Below are positions 1 through 7,342 of a stretch of DNA of 7,500 nucleotides, piece by piece. The notes under the pieces are model-generated. The model had not been told where the DNA came from and did no database searches. It saw only the letters and a list, made by a program, of their open reading frames with translations. The DNA lies in the NCBI RefSeq assembly GCF_000733945.1, contig NZ_JPOL01000002.1:1-7500 (forward strand), read 5' to 3'. The number at the start of each line of letters is the position of its first letter. Position 1 is the stretch's first letter. This DNA comes from Flavimarina sp. Hel_I_48. GTDB lineage: Bacteria > Bacteroidota > Bacteroidia > Flavobacteriales > Flavobacteriaceae. The translations under genes were made by a program, and so were the position numbers.

Positions 1-1382
1 TGCAACAAATACAAATAAAGTGATTCTTTTATACCCTGCTGGCGTTCAATATCGCGATACAAACGTTCAATACCCGGTATTGCAGAAATTTTCCCTTTAA
101 TGCGACCCTGCTGTGCATCCAGGTCTTTTTCAGTAATACGTATAGATTGTCTTAACTGATCGAGACTTTGCAGCACATTTTGACGCAATTGATCTATTTG
201 ATTTGTAAGGTTTACCACAGCAGGATTCTCTGGTGTGGCACTGGCCATAAGTCGATCCCGTTCTAATACCAGGTCATTGTAATTTTGAACAAGTACAGAT
301 ACGCCTTCTTCTTCTAAACCTAAATTTGTAGGCAATAATTTATTCGTTTGTTGCTCAAGATAAGTAATCATGGTACTGAGAACCTCTTTTTGCGTTTCAA
401 CTTCTAACTGGCGCTTATTGAACTCGCTGGCATTTTCCAGGAATAATTGCCCTTCGGTTTCAATATTTGTTATGCTTTTATCTTCTTTGAACGTAACTTT
501 ATTCTTTTCTACCGAATCCAGTTCCTGTGAAATCAGGGCAAGACGTTGATCTATAAATTCAGCAGTATTCTTGGAAACCAACTTTTTATCTAAGGTGGCA
601 TCAGCATTATAAGCGGCAATGAGACTGTTTAAAATGGTCTCTGATTTATTTTTTACCCCAGAAGTGGTTGTAAGTTCAATGACACTGCTATTTTTATTGA
701 TAGCCTGTACATTAATATTCTTACGGGTAGTTAGTACGGCGTCTTCAAGACTCTTTATGTTAATTACGATGGTATAAGGTTCAACCTTCCAGTATTCCTT
801 CAATTCCAGAGGCTTGGGAATTACAGTAAGTTCCCCAAAGGGGAAAGTAATCTTTTCACCAAAATTATAAGTCTCCCTGCTGCCATCATCACCTACACGT
901 AGTTCAAATGCGTTGCTGTTTTTAGGCCAGATCCAAAGAGTTACCGGTTCTGACAATGTGTTTTCTCCTTTGAGTACTTTAACCGTTAGCGGACTTTCAT
1001 TAAATAGTTCTGAAGTTTTGATATTACCATCTCTGTAGTAGGTGACATTCAGATCAAGTTCTTCAACGACTTGAAGTGTAAGTCTTTTTGATTTTAAGAT
1101 CTCAATTTCATTCTCAAATTCAGATTTACTCAAACCTACATTGCCCAGTCCAAGATCTTCAAACGCAGCCAGTTCTGAAAGTTCACTGTTTTTTGAATCC
1201 TTAATAAGTATGGTTGCCTGACTTTGATAAGAATTGTTAGTATATCTCAAATATAAAAAGGCAAGAACAAGCATCAACACCACGGTCACAAGAAACCAGG
1301 GCCAGTAGCGCATGTATAATTGCAACTGTTCCTTTAACGTAAGCTCTTCCTGAGCGCCCTGCGCCTGTTCTTCAATCTGCAT
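1..1382 (-). CDS. Wzc-type polysaccharide co-polymerase / probable tyrosine autokinase, N-terminal part (runs off left edge)
   Basis: This is an inner-membrane protein that would control chain length and export of a capsular or exopolysaccharide together with the Wza-type lipoprotein encoded just upstream. I translated 460 codons from the ATG at 1382-1380; no stop occurs before the window edge. A cytoplasmic N-terminus of about 25 residues precedes a membrane segment at about 27-46 (start YWPWFLVTVV). A Wzz-like periplasmic domain follows (SYQSQATILIKDS at about 51-63), then long helical, Gln/Glu/Leu-rich coiled-coil sequence at about 270-430. The visible end, IPGIERLYRDIERQQGIKESLY, is trimmed here to its key elements: Pro-Gly-x-Glu, an Arg-Gln-Gln triplet and LYLYLL. 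In Wzc proteins this pattern immediately precedes the second membrane segment. The Walker-type kinase domain and tyrosine tail would lie outside the window, so kinase activity is inferred from the family and not seen. The ATG follows the upstream stop by one base, which suggests translational coupling. Confidence 0.88.
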   Translation of the reverse strand, partial: MQIEEQAQGAQEELTLKEQLQLYMRYWPWFLVTVVLMLVLAFLYLRYTNNSYQSQATILIKDSKNSELSELAAFEDLGLGNVGLSKSEFENEIEILKSKRLTLQVVEELDLNVTYYRDGNIKTSELFNESPLTVKVLKGENTLSEPVTLWIWPKNSNAFELRVGDDGSRETYNFGEKITFPFGELTVIPKPLELKEYWKVEPYTIVINIKSLEDAVLTTRKNINVQAINKNSSVIELTTTSGVKNKSETILNSLIAAYNADATLDKKLVSKNTAEFIDQRLALISQELDSVEKNKVTFKEDKSITNIETEGQLFLENASEFNKRQLEVETQKEVLSTMITYLEQQTNKLLPTNLGLEEEGVSVLVQNYNDLVLERDRLMASATPENPAVVNLTNQIDQLRQNVLQSLDQLRQSIRITEKDLDAQQGRIKGKISAIPGIERLYRDIERQQGIKESLYLYLL

Positions 1383-1383
1383 A

Positions 1384-2160
1384 TTATCTTGTAAAAATAG
1401 AGATTACTGAAATTATAATTCCCGCCACAGAAATGAAGACCGATGTATTCCTATTAAATCCTGAACTTTGTATCTGGGCGCCATTAGGAGGTACAATGAT
1501 TACATCATTTTGCTGCATATAATAAAATGGGGAATTGATAAGATCTACGGATGTAAAATCAAGTACGCCATATCTTGTTTTACCGTTTTCTTCCCGTATC
1601 ACCTGGACTTTCTCCCGTTCCCCAAAAATTGTCATATCGCCAGCAAGCCCTAATGCTTCCAGAATTGTTACTCGCTCATCATTTACAGTAAATGTTCCCG
1701 GCCGCTGCACTTCTCCCAGTACTGAAATAGTAAAATTTAAAATGCGCAAGTTGATAATAGGATCAATGACGTAAGTAGCAAGTTTTTCTTTAATAGTCCG
1801 AGTCGCTGCCTGTCTTGTCATTCCTCCCAATTCTAAACTTCCCAGTACAGGAAATTCAATTGTACCATCTTTATCTACTAAATAAGTCTGTATCTGGCGT
1901 GCACCATTGATGGTACCATCACCACTAGGTGTACTTACAAGCGGAGGATTAAAAGGTACAACGGTTTCAGGATTTAGGGCGGATACTGTTATGGTCAGGA
2001 GATCATCTGGACGGATAATGGTATTATAGGTAATTGAATCCTGCTGTTCCCTTAGATTTTCGATATCCTGAAAATAAAGCACATCCTTCTTTGAAACACA
2101 TGAATTCAGGATTAAAAGCAAGGCAAATGGAACTAAAACAAACTGGATAAATCGATTCAA
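1384..2160 (-). CDS. Wza-type polysaccharide export lipoprotein (Poly_export + SLBB)
   Basis: This is a predicted outer-membrane export component for capsule or exopolysaccharide, partner of the Wzc-like protein encoded one base downstream. The 258-residue product begins with a lipoprotein signal: a hydrophobic stretch at residues 5-18 and a lipobox LNSC with the lipidated Cys at 21. A polysaccharide-export domain spans about 43-140 (IIRPDDLLTITVSALNPE, later LVDKDGTIEFPVLGSLEL). An SLBB-like ligand-binding fold follows at about 145-200 (ISVLGEVQRPGTFTV, then NDVIIVPP near 218-225). A hydrophobic C-terminal segment at about 240-256 resembles the terminal membrane helix of the family. It is shorter than E. 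coli Wza (about 380 residues), as is usual for the one-SLBB Bacteroidota form. The start is a TTG (2160-2158): an in-frame stop lies 9 bases upstream of it, and no in-frame ATG precedes the lipobox. The exported polymer cannot be told from sequence. Confidence 0.93.
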   Translation of the reverse strand: MNRFIQFVLVPFALLLILNSCVSKKDVLYFQDIENLREQQDSITYNTIIRPDDLLTITVSALNPETVVPFNPPLVSTPSGDGTINGARQIQTYLVDKDGTIEFPVLGSLELGGMTRQAATRTIKEKLATYVIDPIINLRILNFTISVLGEVQRPGTFTVNDERVTILEALGLAGDMTIFGEREKVQVIREENGKTRYGVLDFTSVDLINSPFYYMQQNDVIIVPPNGAQIQSSGFNRNTSVFISVAGIIISVISIFTR

Positions 2161-2188
2161 AGTTGGGACTTATTAGATTTTTATCTTG

Positions 2189-2220
2189 CAAATGTAATTT
2201 TTTAAAGTCTAACAACCAAT
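2189..2220 (-). promoter_or_regulatory. Bacteroidota-type promoter for the wza-wzc unit
   Basis: Read on the minus strand, a TTG (2219-2217) is followed after exactly 20 bases by TACATTTG (2196-2189). The latter is a perfect match to the Bacteroidota primary-sigma -7 consensus TAnnTTTG. The spacing fits the usual -33/-7 arrangement. It predicts a transcript starting near 2182, with a leader of roughly 20 bases before the TTG start of the export lipoprotein. It lies in the 165-base gap after the glycosyl-phosphate transferase gene, so wza-wzc need not depend on read-through. No experimental evidence is available; such motifs also arise by chance in AT-rich DNA. Confidence 0.5.
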
Positions 2221-2283
2221 TTTTGGCATTGTACTTGAAAATTGTCCCAAAATTCCAAATCTTATGTAGGAATATGAAAGGGA

Positions 2284-2326
2284 ATATTGAAATAAAAAAT
2301 TCCTAAGAAGGATAAGCTTTCAATAT
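2284..2326 (-). terminator. Possible weak transcription stop after the transferase gene (inverted repeat)
   Basis: A perfect 9-base inverted repeat (atattgaaa at 2284-2292 and tttcaatat at 2318-2326) begins at the stop codon of the transferase gene. Inside its 25-base loop the minus strand reads TCCT-TCTT-AGGA followed by ATTTTTT, a short hairpin with a U-run. Both stems are weak (AT-rich, or only 4 bp), so this is a tentative intrinsic terminator or a 3'-end-stabilising structure. Confidence 0.25.
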
Positions 2327-3417
2327 CATTTGGCTTTCTTAATTATTATTGTCTTTCTGTTGCTTTTAAATTTCTTTACACGCTTAGAAATTGTAAAACT
2401 TATTATCAAACAACATAGGAACCCTATTAAAACAGCAATACTATCTAACACATAATTATCCAGGATCAGGCAAAGCAGAATTCCCAAAACACTTGAAACA
2501 CCCACGATAATCGAGATTTGATGGTGCTTTAATCCCAATCGTAAAAGTAAAGAATGAATATGCAACTTGTCTGGTGCAAAGGGTGACCGCCTTTGAGATA
2601 ATCGTATTAACATAATGCGCGATGTATCAAAAATGGGATAGATAAATAACACCATAGCCAAACTCACGCTATTTTTTATCTTAAGAATTTCAGTAGAAGG
2701 AAGCTCTTGATTTTTGTTCAAAAATATAATTAAAACGACAGCACAGAAAAATCCCACAAACAAGGATCCTGTGTCCCCCATAAAGATTTTGGCCGGATGC
2801 CAGTTAAAGCATATGAAGGCAAGTACCGCTCCACACATGGCACCGCAAACAAGTGCCAGGTTTGTAAAGCCGGTCATGTAAAACCATACCCCAAGAAATA
2901 GTATGCAAACCAATGCTATTGATGCTGCAAGACCGTCTATACCATCAACAAGATTAAAGGAGTTTGTCAAACCTACTATAACAAAGACACTAATTGCAAA
3001 ACTTAACCACTCAGGAAAAGCGAAATCAATCCCGAAAGTATAAAAAGAATTTATAGATACTCCCCCCAGACCAACAACCACACAAGCTGCCAATAGCTGC
3101 ACAATAAATTTATTGAGAGATGACAATGCAACCATATCGTCTCGTATGCCGGTAAAAGCAAGTAAAATCAAAGCAAAAAAGAGATACTTAAAAGTTCCAA
3201 GATTTTCCATGGGAACCCAAACAAGAGCAGAAAGAATAAAACCAACAAAAATAGCGGCCCCACCCATTGTAGGAATGTTTCCTACATGAAGTTTTCGACC
3301 TCCTGGAGTATCAAAGACCTCCCTGCCCATAATCACTTTTATAATTTCAGGCAACGTGATAATACTGATAATAAAAGCAGTAGAGAAAGCTAGTATTACA
3401 AATACAATAGGTATCAA
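2326..3417 (-). CDS. WecA/TagO/MraY-superfamily undecaprenyl-phosphate glycosyl-1-phosphate transferase
   Basis: This is a polytopic membrane enzyme that transfers a sugar-1-phosphate (typically GlcNAc-1-P in WecA/TagO relatives) from a UDP-sugar to undecaprenyl phosphate, the first membrane step of many surface polysaccharides. The 363-residue protein has about ten hydrophobic segments and the family motifs in order. These are DTPGGRKLH with PTMGG (36-53), the Mg-binding pair Asp93-Asp94 in IRDDM, NLVDGIDGLA (155-164), HPAKIFMGDTGS (207-218) and the HIH-containing loop (286-288) after RRSPFAPDK. The HIH loop and length point to the WecA/TagO branch and not to MraY of peptidoglycan synthesis, which usually sits in the mur cluster. 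The tail is strongly basic (KRVKKFKSNRK). The start is TTG (3417-3415): a stop lies six bases before it, and the next Met (residue 30) would delete the first membrane helix. The position next to wza-wzc supports a role in exopolysaccharide or capsule initiation; the sugar is unknown. Confidence 0.93.
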   Translation of the reverse strand: MIPIVFVILAFSTAFIISIITLPEIIKVIMGREVFDTPGGRKLHVGNIPTMGGAAIFVGFILSALVWVPMENLGTFKYLFFALILLAFTGIRDDMVALSSLNKFIVQLLAACVVVGLGGVSINSFYTFGIDFAFPEWLSFAISVFVIVGLTNSFNLVDGIDGLAASIALVCILFLGVWFYMTGFTNLALVCGAMCGAVLAFICFNWHPAKIFMGDTGSLFVGFFCAVVLIIFLNKNQELPSTEILKIKNSVSLAMVLFIYPIFDTSRIMLIRLSQRRSPFAPDKLHIHSLLLRLGLKHHQISIIVGVSSVLGILLCLILDNYVLDSIAVLIGFLCCLIISFTISKRVKKFKSNRKTIIIKKAK

Positions 3418-3655
3418 TGGTTTCTAAGTTAAGATGTGGTAAATATATATATATTAAACTTCTTTAACGCTTTTTTACGAAAATGAAAATTTGAAAAAAC
3501 ACTTGTTTCTTAACTACTATTTCGTATACAATAGAAGGCGTAATCGTGTAAAAAATTATAGTAATTGAAAGACTATCTACAGACTTGATCGATATTACGT
3601 ACTTAGAAGAAGACTATCTGAAAAGGAAAATTCCGTAATCACATTGATATAGAAA
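3418..3655. other. AT-rich intergenic stretch upstream of the transferase gene
   Basis: No intact gene is visible on either strand. It holds the leader of the transferase gene, including an alternating TA run (about 3444-3454). On the minus strand that run ends in TATATTTA, one mismatch from the TAnnTTTG -7 consensus, but there is no convincing -33 element. No tRNA, strong hairpin or insertion-sequence end was seen. The right part (about 3614-3655) is the read-through tail beyond the normal C-terminus of the decayed monooxygenase gene. Confidence 0.5.
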
Positions 3656-4375
3656 ATTTATTTCAAGTATCATAACATTTTTTCTGGTATCTTCAAATTC
3701 AAGAATGATTTCCTTTGCGATTTGAGCAGCAGGTTTGATATCATGAATTGATGCACAAATTTGTCCTATTTGCATTTCCCCGTTATTCATATCACTCTTC
3801 AAACATACCCTTTTTTACAGGAGCTTTACCAAATAGCTCCATGAGCTTTACCTTGGTGTTATTTTCGGTATATAGTGCTTCTATCTCCCTATATGCTAAA
3901 AATAAAGAAATCGAACAGGAACGAGGTCATTTAATGCTATTCTGGTTGCTCCTTCACTGGCATCAATGTTGAAAATATTATGACCATTACTTTCAGTAGT
4001 GGCTATATAAAAGGTTTAAAACGTTCTACACAATAGCATCTACGCCAGCTCCTTCTGTTTTCGGCCCAAATTTCAAACTACTTAACACATGTACTACCGT
4101 AATTCCATATTATTTTCAAAATGGAGTCCATATATTAGGATTTCCAGCAGATGAGAAAACTATTTTCACATGTATTTAAATAATAAATCTCATTATCCTA
4201 TTAATATCCGTACAAAGCAAAGGTCTTTTAGTAGTTTGTTCGCATTTCTAAATATGTTTTTCAAAAATATCAGGGTATTGAATTTGCCCCTATCTAGTCC
4301 AAACCACGGGCTTTACTTGCCGGGCTAGCGAGTTGCCCATCGATGTTCCTTATTATTCTGGTTTAAATAAGAGAA
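3656..4375 (-). pseudogene. Decayed nitronate monooxygenase (2-nitropropane dioxygenase family)
   Basis: Translated on the minus strand in shifting frames, this region gives an ordered series of pieces that match, from memory, the flavin-dependent nitronate monooxygenase/FabK-like family. From the N-terminal side they are LASPASKARGLD-stop-IGANSI (about 4332-4280), YPDIFEKHI-stop-KC, PLLCTDINRIM, VKIVFSSAGNPNIWTPF-stop (from 4169), GITVVHVLSSLKF and GAGVDAIV-stop. These are followed by ESNGHN (3977-3988), ALNDLVPVRF, EIEALYTENNTKVKLMELFG, APVKKGMFEE-stop and finally GEMQIGQICASIHDIKPAAQ. At least six in-frame stops, several frameshifts and two deletions separate them, so no functional enzyme can be made. 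The family oxidises alkyl nitronates with FMN. The longest open piece (3614-3802) is only the C-terminal remnant of this gene and should not be called a gene. The boundaries are approximate. Confidence 0.85.
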
Positions 4376-4415
4376 TATTTTACAGAAAAAAGTGAAGTGA
4401 TTTCATTAGAGTGCA

Positions 4416-6026
4416 TTAGCGCTTGATAATTTTAAAGCTATTTGATATTCTGCCACTAGTAATCAATGCGATGTAGATCCCAGAATCAAATTGCGATACA
4501 TTCACACGATTCGCAGAATTCGTGATTTTCGTTTGTAGAATTTTTTTACCTAAAACATCAAAAAACTGAATATCAGCATGTAAAATCCCATGTGGAATAG
4601 AAAAAACCACCTCACTAGCTACTGGATTTTCAGCAATCCCAAAGCGATCTTGAAAGAAATCATTATTAAGTTTCAAAAGAAGACCTTTTTGATAGGTACT
4701 TTCAAAATTAGGAATACCATATCCCATCTCATTACTAGGGTTTAAGTATTGACTTCCTGATTCACGAATCAGATCCATAATCTGTGAATTTTTTAAAGAG
4801 GGTAATCCTTCCCATAAACAAGCTGCTGCACCGGCAATTATAGGTGAACTAAAAGAGGTGCCATTTACGAAATCCAGGTTGCCATTGGTGTCTAATATCG
4901 CCGTGCTTTTACCCTGTGCCATAACATCTGGCTTAATACGACCATCCACCGTGGGCCCCATAGAACTGAAGGCAGCATATTCTCCCAATGAATCTACAGC
5001 ACCAATAGAAAGTACTCCAGGTGAATCAGCTGGAGTAGCAACCGTATTAAAGGTTGCTTGACCATCATTTCCAGCAGATGTAACAATTAACATCCCCTTT
5101 TCAAAACCTATGTTTGCACCGCGTGCGGAAATTGTAGTGTTTCCATCAAGATCTTCATAACCATAATTGTATTTACTTTCATCGAAATCGCGATAACCTA
5201 ATGAGGTGTTGACCACATCAATGCCCAAACTATCAGCACGCTCGAGCGCTTCAACCCACCATGCTTCTTCTACAGGATTTTCTGATGGGGTAAATTCAGT
5301 TCGAAATAAATAATACGAAGCTTGTGGCGCAGTTCCTATAAATTCATTTTCTTTGAGACCAGCCATTACACTTAATGTCTGGCTACCATGTGTGCCAAAT
5401 CCCTGAACATTTCTGCTACGATCTACAAAATCATAAGTACCAAGTAATCTACCTTCCGAAATAAGGGATGAATATGCCGGATTTTCAGTAATGTTTGGAA
5501 ATCCACTATCCATTATTGCAATATGCATCCCATCCCCATTCAAGCCTCTGTCATGTAAACTTTCCAGGGATATCATCTGCGTTTGATTTAAAGCACTACC
5601 ATAATTGTAATCGCGAACATTGTATACAACACTATTTTTAGGAAGTTCATCCTTTTCTAAATTTGGCTGGTTCAATGTTTTATTCAAAAATTCAATAGAT
5701 GCTACAAAATACAGATCTTTCAATTTTTCAATTTCCGTTAGGTCACCACGTATGTAGACGCTATTCATCCATTTTGATTTGGCAAGTACCTGAACATGTT
5801 CTTTGTTCTTTAAAATAGTTATGAATTCTTCATTTACCGGGACATCCCTACTATCGATTGGTGTACTATGCCTACCCTTTCTATCAATTGACCTTTGACT
5901 AAGTATCGTATTTGGTTGATTAATAAATTCTTCTACATTCTCTTTATCAACAAGATAAACAAGGGCGTCTTCTTGCTGCGCATGTACCGAAAAGGAGATA
6001 AATAAGAGAATAAGAATAATTTTCAT
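4416..6026 (-). CDS. Secreted S8 (subtilisin-like) serine protease with T9SS type A sorting domain
   Basis: This is a predicted extracellular or cell-surface endopeptidase. The 536-residue precursor has a Sec signal peptide (residues 1-16, ending VHA before QQED). A propeptide-like region of about 100-130 residues follows, then the peptidase S8 domain at about 160-445. The full catalytic set is present: Asp173 in IMDSG, His213 in GTHGSQ, the oxyanion Asn320 in SAGNDG, and Ser391 in NGTSFSSPIIAG. The C-terminal ~75 residues form a Por/T9SS type A sorting domain: ENPVASEVVFSI near 466, then FFDVLGKKILQ, then FDSGIYIALI and the closing FKIIKR. This domain is normally removed after the protein crosses the outer membrane through the T9SS. 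The ATG lies 7 bases after the mnmA stop, so the two genes are probably co-transcribed. The substrate is not predictable; nutrition and cell-surface processing are both possible. Confidence 0.95.
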   Translation of the reverse strand: MKIILILLFISFSVHAQQEDALVYLVDKENVEEFINQPNTILSQRSIDRKGRHSTPIDSRDVPVNEEFITILKNKEHVQVLAKSKWMNSVYIRGDLTEIEKLKDLYFVASIEFLNKTLNQPNLEKDELPKNSVVYNVRDYNYGSALNQTQMISLESLHDRGLNGDGMHIAIMDSGFPNITENPAYSSLISEGRLLGTYDFVDRSRNVQGFGTHGSQTLSVMAGLKENEFIGTAPQASYYLFRTEFTPSENPVEEAWWVEALERADSLGIDVVNTSLGYRDFDESKYNYGYEDLDGNTTISARGANIGFEKGMLIVTSAGNDGQATFNTVATPADSPGVLSIGAVDSLGEYAAFSSMGPTVDGRIKPDVMAQGKSTAILDTNGNLDFVNGTSFSSPIIAGAAACLWEGLPSLKNSQIMDLIRESGSQYLNPSNEMGYGIPNFESTYQKGLLLKLNNDFFQDRFGIAENPVASEVVFSIPHGILHADIQFFDVLGKKILQTKITNSANRVNVSQFDSGIYIALITSGRISNSFKIIKR

Positions 6027-6033
6027 AGTTTAT

Positions 6034-7233
6034 TTAGGATATAACACCACTCCCCAGAAGCTCATTACCTTCATACCATGCTACGAATTGTCCTTCTGAA
6101 ATTGCCGATTGTGGATTTTCAAAAGATACATACATTCCATTTTCCATTTTGTGAAGGATTGCCTTTTCAAGAGGTTGGCGATAACGGATTCTTGCTTTAA
6201 TTTCCATTTCTTGATCAGGCAATAATTTAAGATCACTACGTACCCAATGGATTTCCACCTCTTTGATAAAAAGAGCGCTTCTATATAAGCCTGGGTGGTT
6301 TTTCCCCTGACCAGTATAAATTATATTCTCTTCCACGTCAGTGTCAATAACAAAGAGAGGTTCAACCGTTCCTCCTACAGCCAAACCTTTACGTTGACCT
6401 TTTGTAAAATAATGAGCCCCCTGATGTTTGCCTACAATATTACCGTCTGAAGAATTATATTTAGGTTTTTTAGCTTGTAGAATTACATTATTTATATACG
6501 TGTTATTGGGAGAACTTTCCTTAGGATTCATAGTTTTATCAAGGGATACCTCACTTGGAATTTCAATGATGAGACCTTCCTTAGGTTGTAATTTTTGTTG
6601 AAGAAATTCCGGTAACTTTACCTTACCTATAAAACAAAGTCCCTGAGAATCTTTTTTATCTGCAGTAATTAAATCTTGTTCTTTGGCAATGCGCCTTACT
6701 TCCGCCTTTTGCAAATGCCCTATAGGGAAAAGGGTTTTCTTTAGCTGTTCTTGAGAAAGTTGACACAAAAAATAGGATTGGTCTTTATTAGCATCCGCTC
6801 CAGCCAACAATTGAAAACGACTTTTATTATCATCGGAAATAATACCACGTTGACAATAATGACCTGTTGCAACATAATCAGCGCCTAATTCTAAGGCCAA
6901 TTTCATAAAGACGTCAAACTTGATTTCCCTATTGCAAAGAACATCAGGATTAGGAGTTCGACCCTGTTTGTACTCATTGAACATATAATTTACAATACGT
7001 TCTTTGTACTCTTCGCTCAAATCGACAGTTTGAAACGGAATTCCCAACTTTTCTGCGACAAGCATAGCATCGTTGCTATCATCAAGCCAGGGGCATTCAT
7101 CTGATATAGTCACAGAGTCATCATGCCAATTTTTCATAAACAAGCCTATAACATTATATCCTTTCTCTTTAAGAAGATAGGCTGATACACTACTATCTAC
7201 TCCTCCACTTAACCCTACAACTACAGTTTTCAT
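6034..7233 (-). CDS. mnmA: tRNA-specific 2-thiouridylase MnmA
   Basis: This cytoplasmic enzyme makes the 2-thio group of the wobble uridine U34 in tRNA-Lys, -Glu and -Gln, using ATP and a persulfide sulfur. The 399-residue product opens with the PP-loop SGGVDSS (9-15). It carries [14 protein letters not shown] with Cys100, then ATGHYC (122-127), and [12 protein letters not shown] with the second catalytic Cys at 200. The two cysteines correspond to the E. coli pair near 102 and 199. [19 protein letters not shown] (270-288) leads into the C-terminal beta-barrel, which closes with [17 protein letters not shown]. The protein is about 30 residues longer than E. coli MnmA because of an insertion at about 226-263, after EGLIIEIP and before [10 protein letters not shown]. 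The ATG start gives the normal family N-terminus. It is the first gene of a probable two-gene unit with the secreted protease. Confidence 0.97.
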   Translation of the reverse strand: MKTVVVGLSGGVDSSVSAYLLKEKGYNVIGLFMKNWHDDSVTISDECPWLDDSNDAMLVAEKLGIPFQTVDLSEEYKERIVNYMFNEYKQGRTPNPDVLCNREIKFDVFMKLALELGADYVATGHYCQRGIISDDNKSRFQLLAGADANKDQSYFLCQLSQEQLKKTLFPIGHLQKAEVRRIAKEQDLITADKKDSQGLCFIGKVKLPEFLQQKLQPKEGLIIEIPSEVSLDKTMNPKESSPNNTYINNVILQAKKPKYNSSDGNIVGKHQGAHYFTKGQRKGLAVGGTVEPLFVIDTDVEENIIYTGQGKNHPGLYRSALFIKEVEIHWVRSDLKLLPDQEMEIKARIRYRQPLEKAILHKMENGMYVSFENPQSAISEGQFVAWYEGNELLGSGVIS

Positions 7234-7270
7234 ACATTTTCATTAAAAAGATTTAGTCGAAAATCTTATT

Positions 7271-7278
7271 CAAAATTA
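7271..7278 (-). promoter_or_regulatory. Candidate -7 element upstream of mnmA
   Basis: The minus strand reads TAATTTTG, a full match to the Bacteroidota -7 consensus TAnnTTTG, placed 38-45 bases before the mnmA ATG. I found no TTG at the expected distance upstream, so only half of a promoter is supported. The intergenic DNA is about 25% G+C, where such matches are expected by chance. Confidence 0.3.
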
Positions 7279-7342
7279 CCGAAATCTTACGATTAATGTA
7301 TGGTAAGAATCAATAATTAGTATTGTAGAAGACTGCGAAAAC

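Noticed and set aside
1468..1774. Two overlapping plus-strand open frames inside the wza-type gene
   Set aside because: They are shadows antisense to a clearly conserved coding sequence.
2024..2215. Alternative minus-strand frame covering the wza start
   Set aside because: It overlaps the lipoprotein signal in another frame, and the product has no recognisable features.
3444..3454. Alternating TA run as a microsatellite or regulatory repeat
   Set aside because: At about 11 bases in AT-rich leader DNA it is within chance expectation.
3552..3638. Short plus-strand frame reading KIIVIERLSTDLIDI and then YLEEDYL
   Set aside because: It looks protein-like but has only 28 codons, no ATG start and no family I could name, so it is too little to call a gene or remnant.
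3614..3802. Open frame of 62 codons on the minus strand, as a stand-alone small gene
   Set aside because: Its sequence is the C-terminus of the decayed nitronate monooxygenase gene plus read-through; it is not an independent gene.
3748..3972. Open frame of 74 codons on the plus strand
   Set aside because: It lies antisense to the pseudogene pieces, and its product has no domain, signal or family pattern.
3418..4415. Search for insertion-sequence ends or a toxin-antitoxin pair in the ~1-kb non-genic stretch
   Set aside because: No transposase pieces, terminal inverted repeats or paired small ORFs were seen; most of the stretch is explained by the decayed monooxygenase gene.
4858..5061. Plus-strand open frame of 67 codons within the protease gene
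   Set aside because: It is antisense to the catalytic region of the S8 domain and has no independent support.
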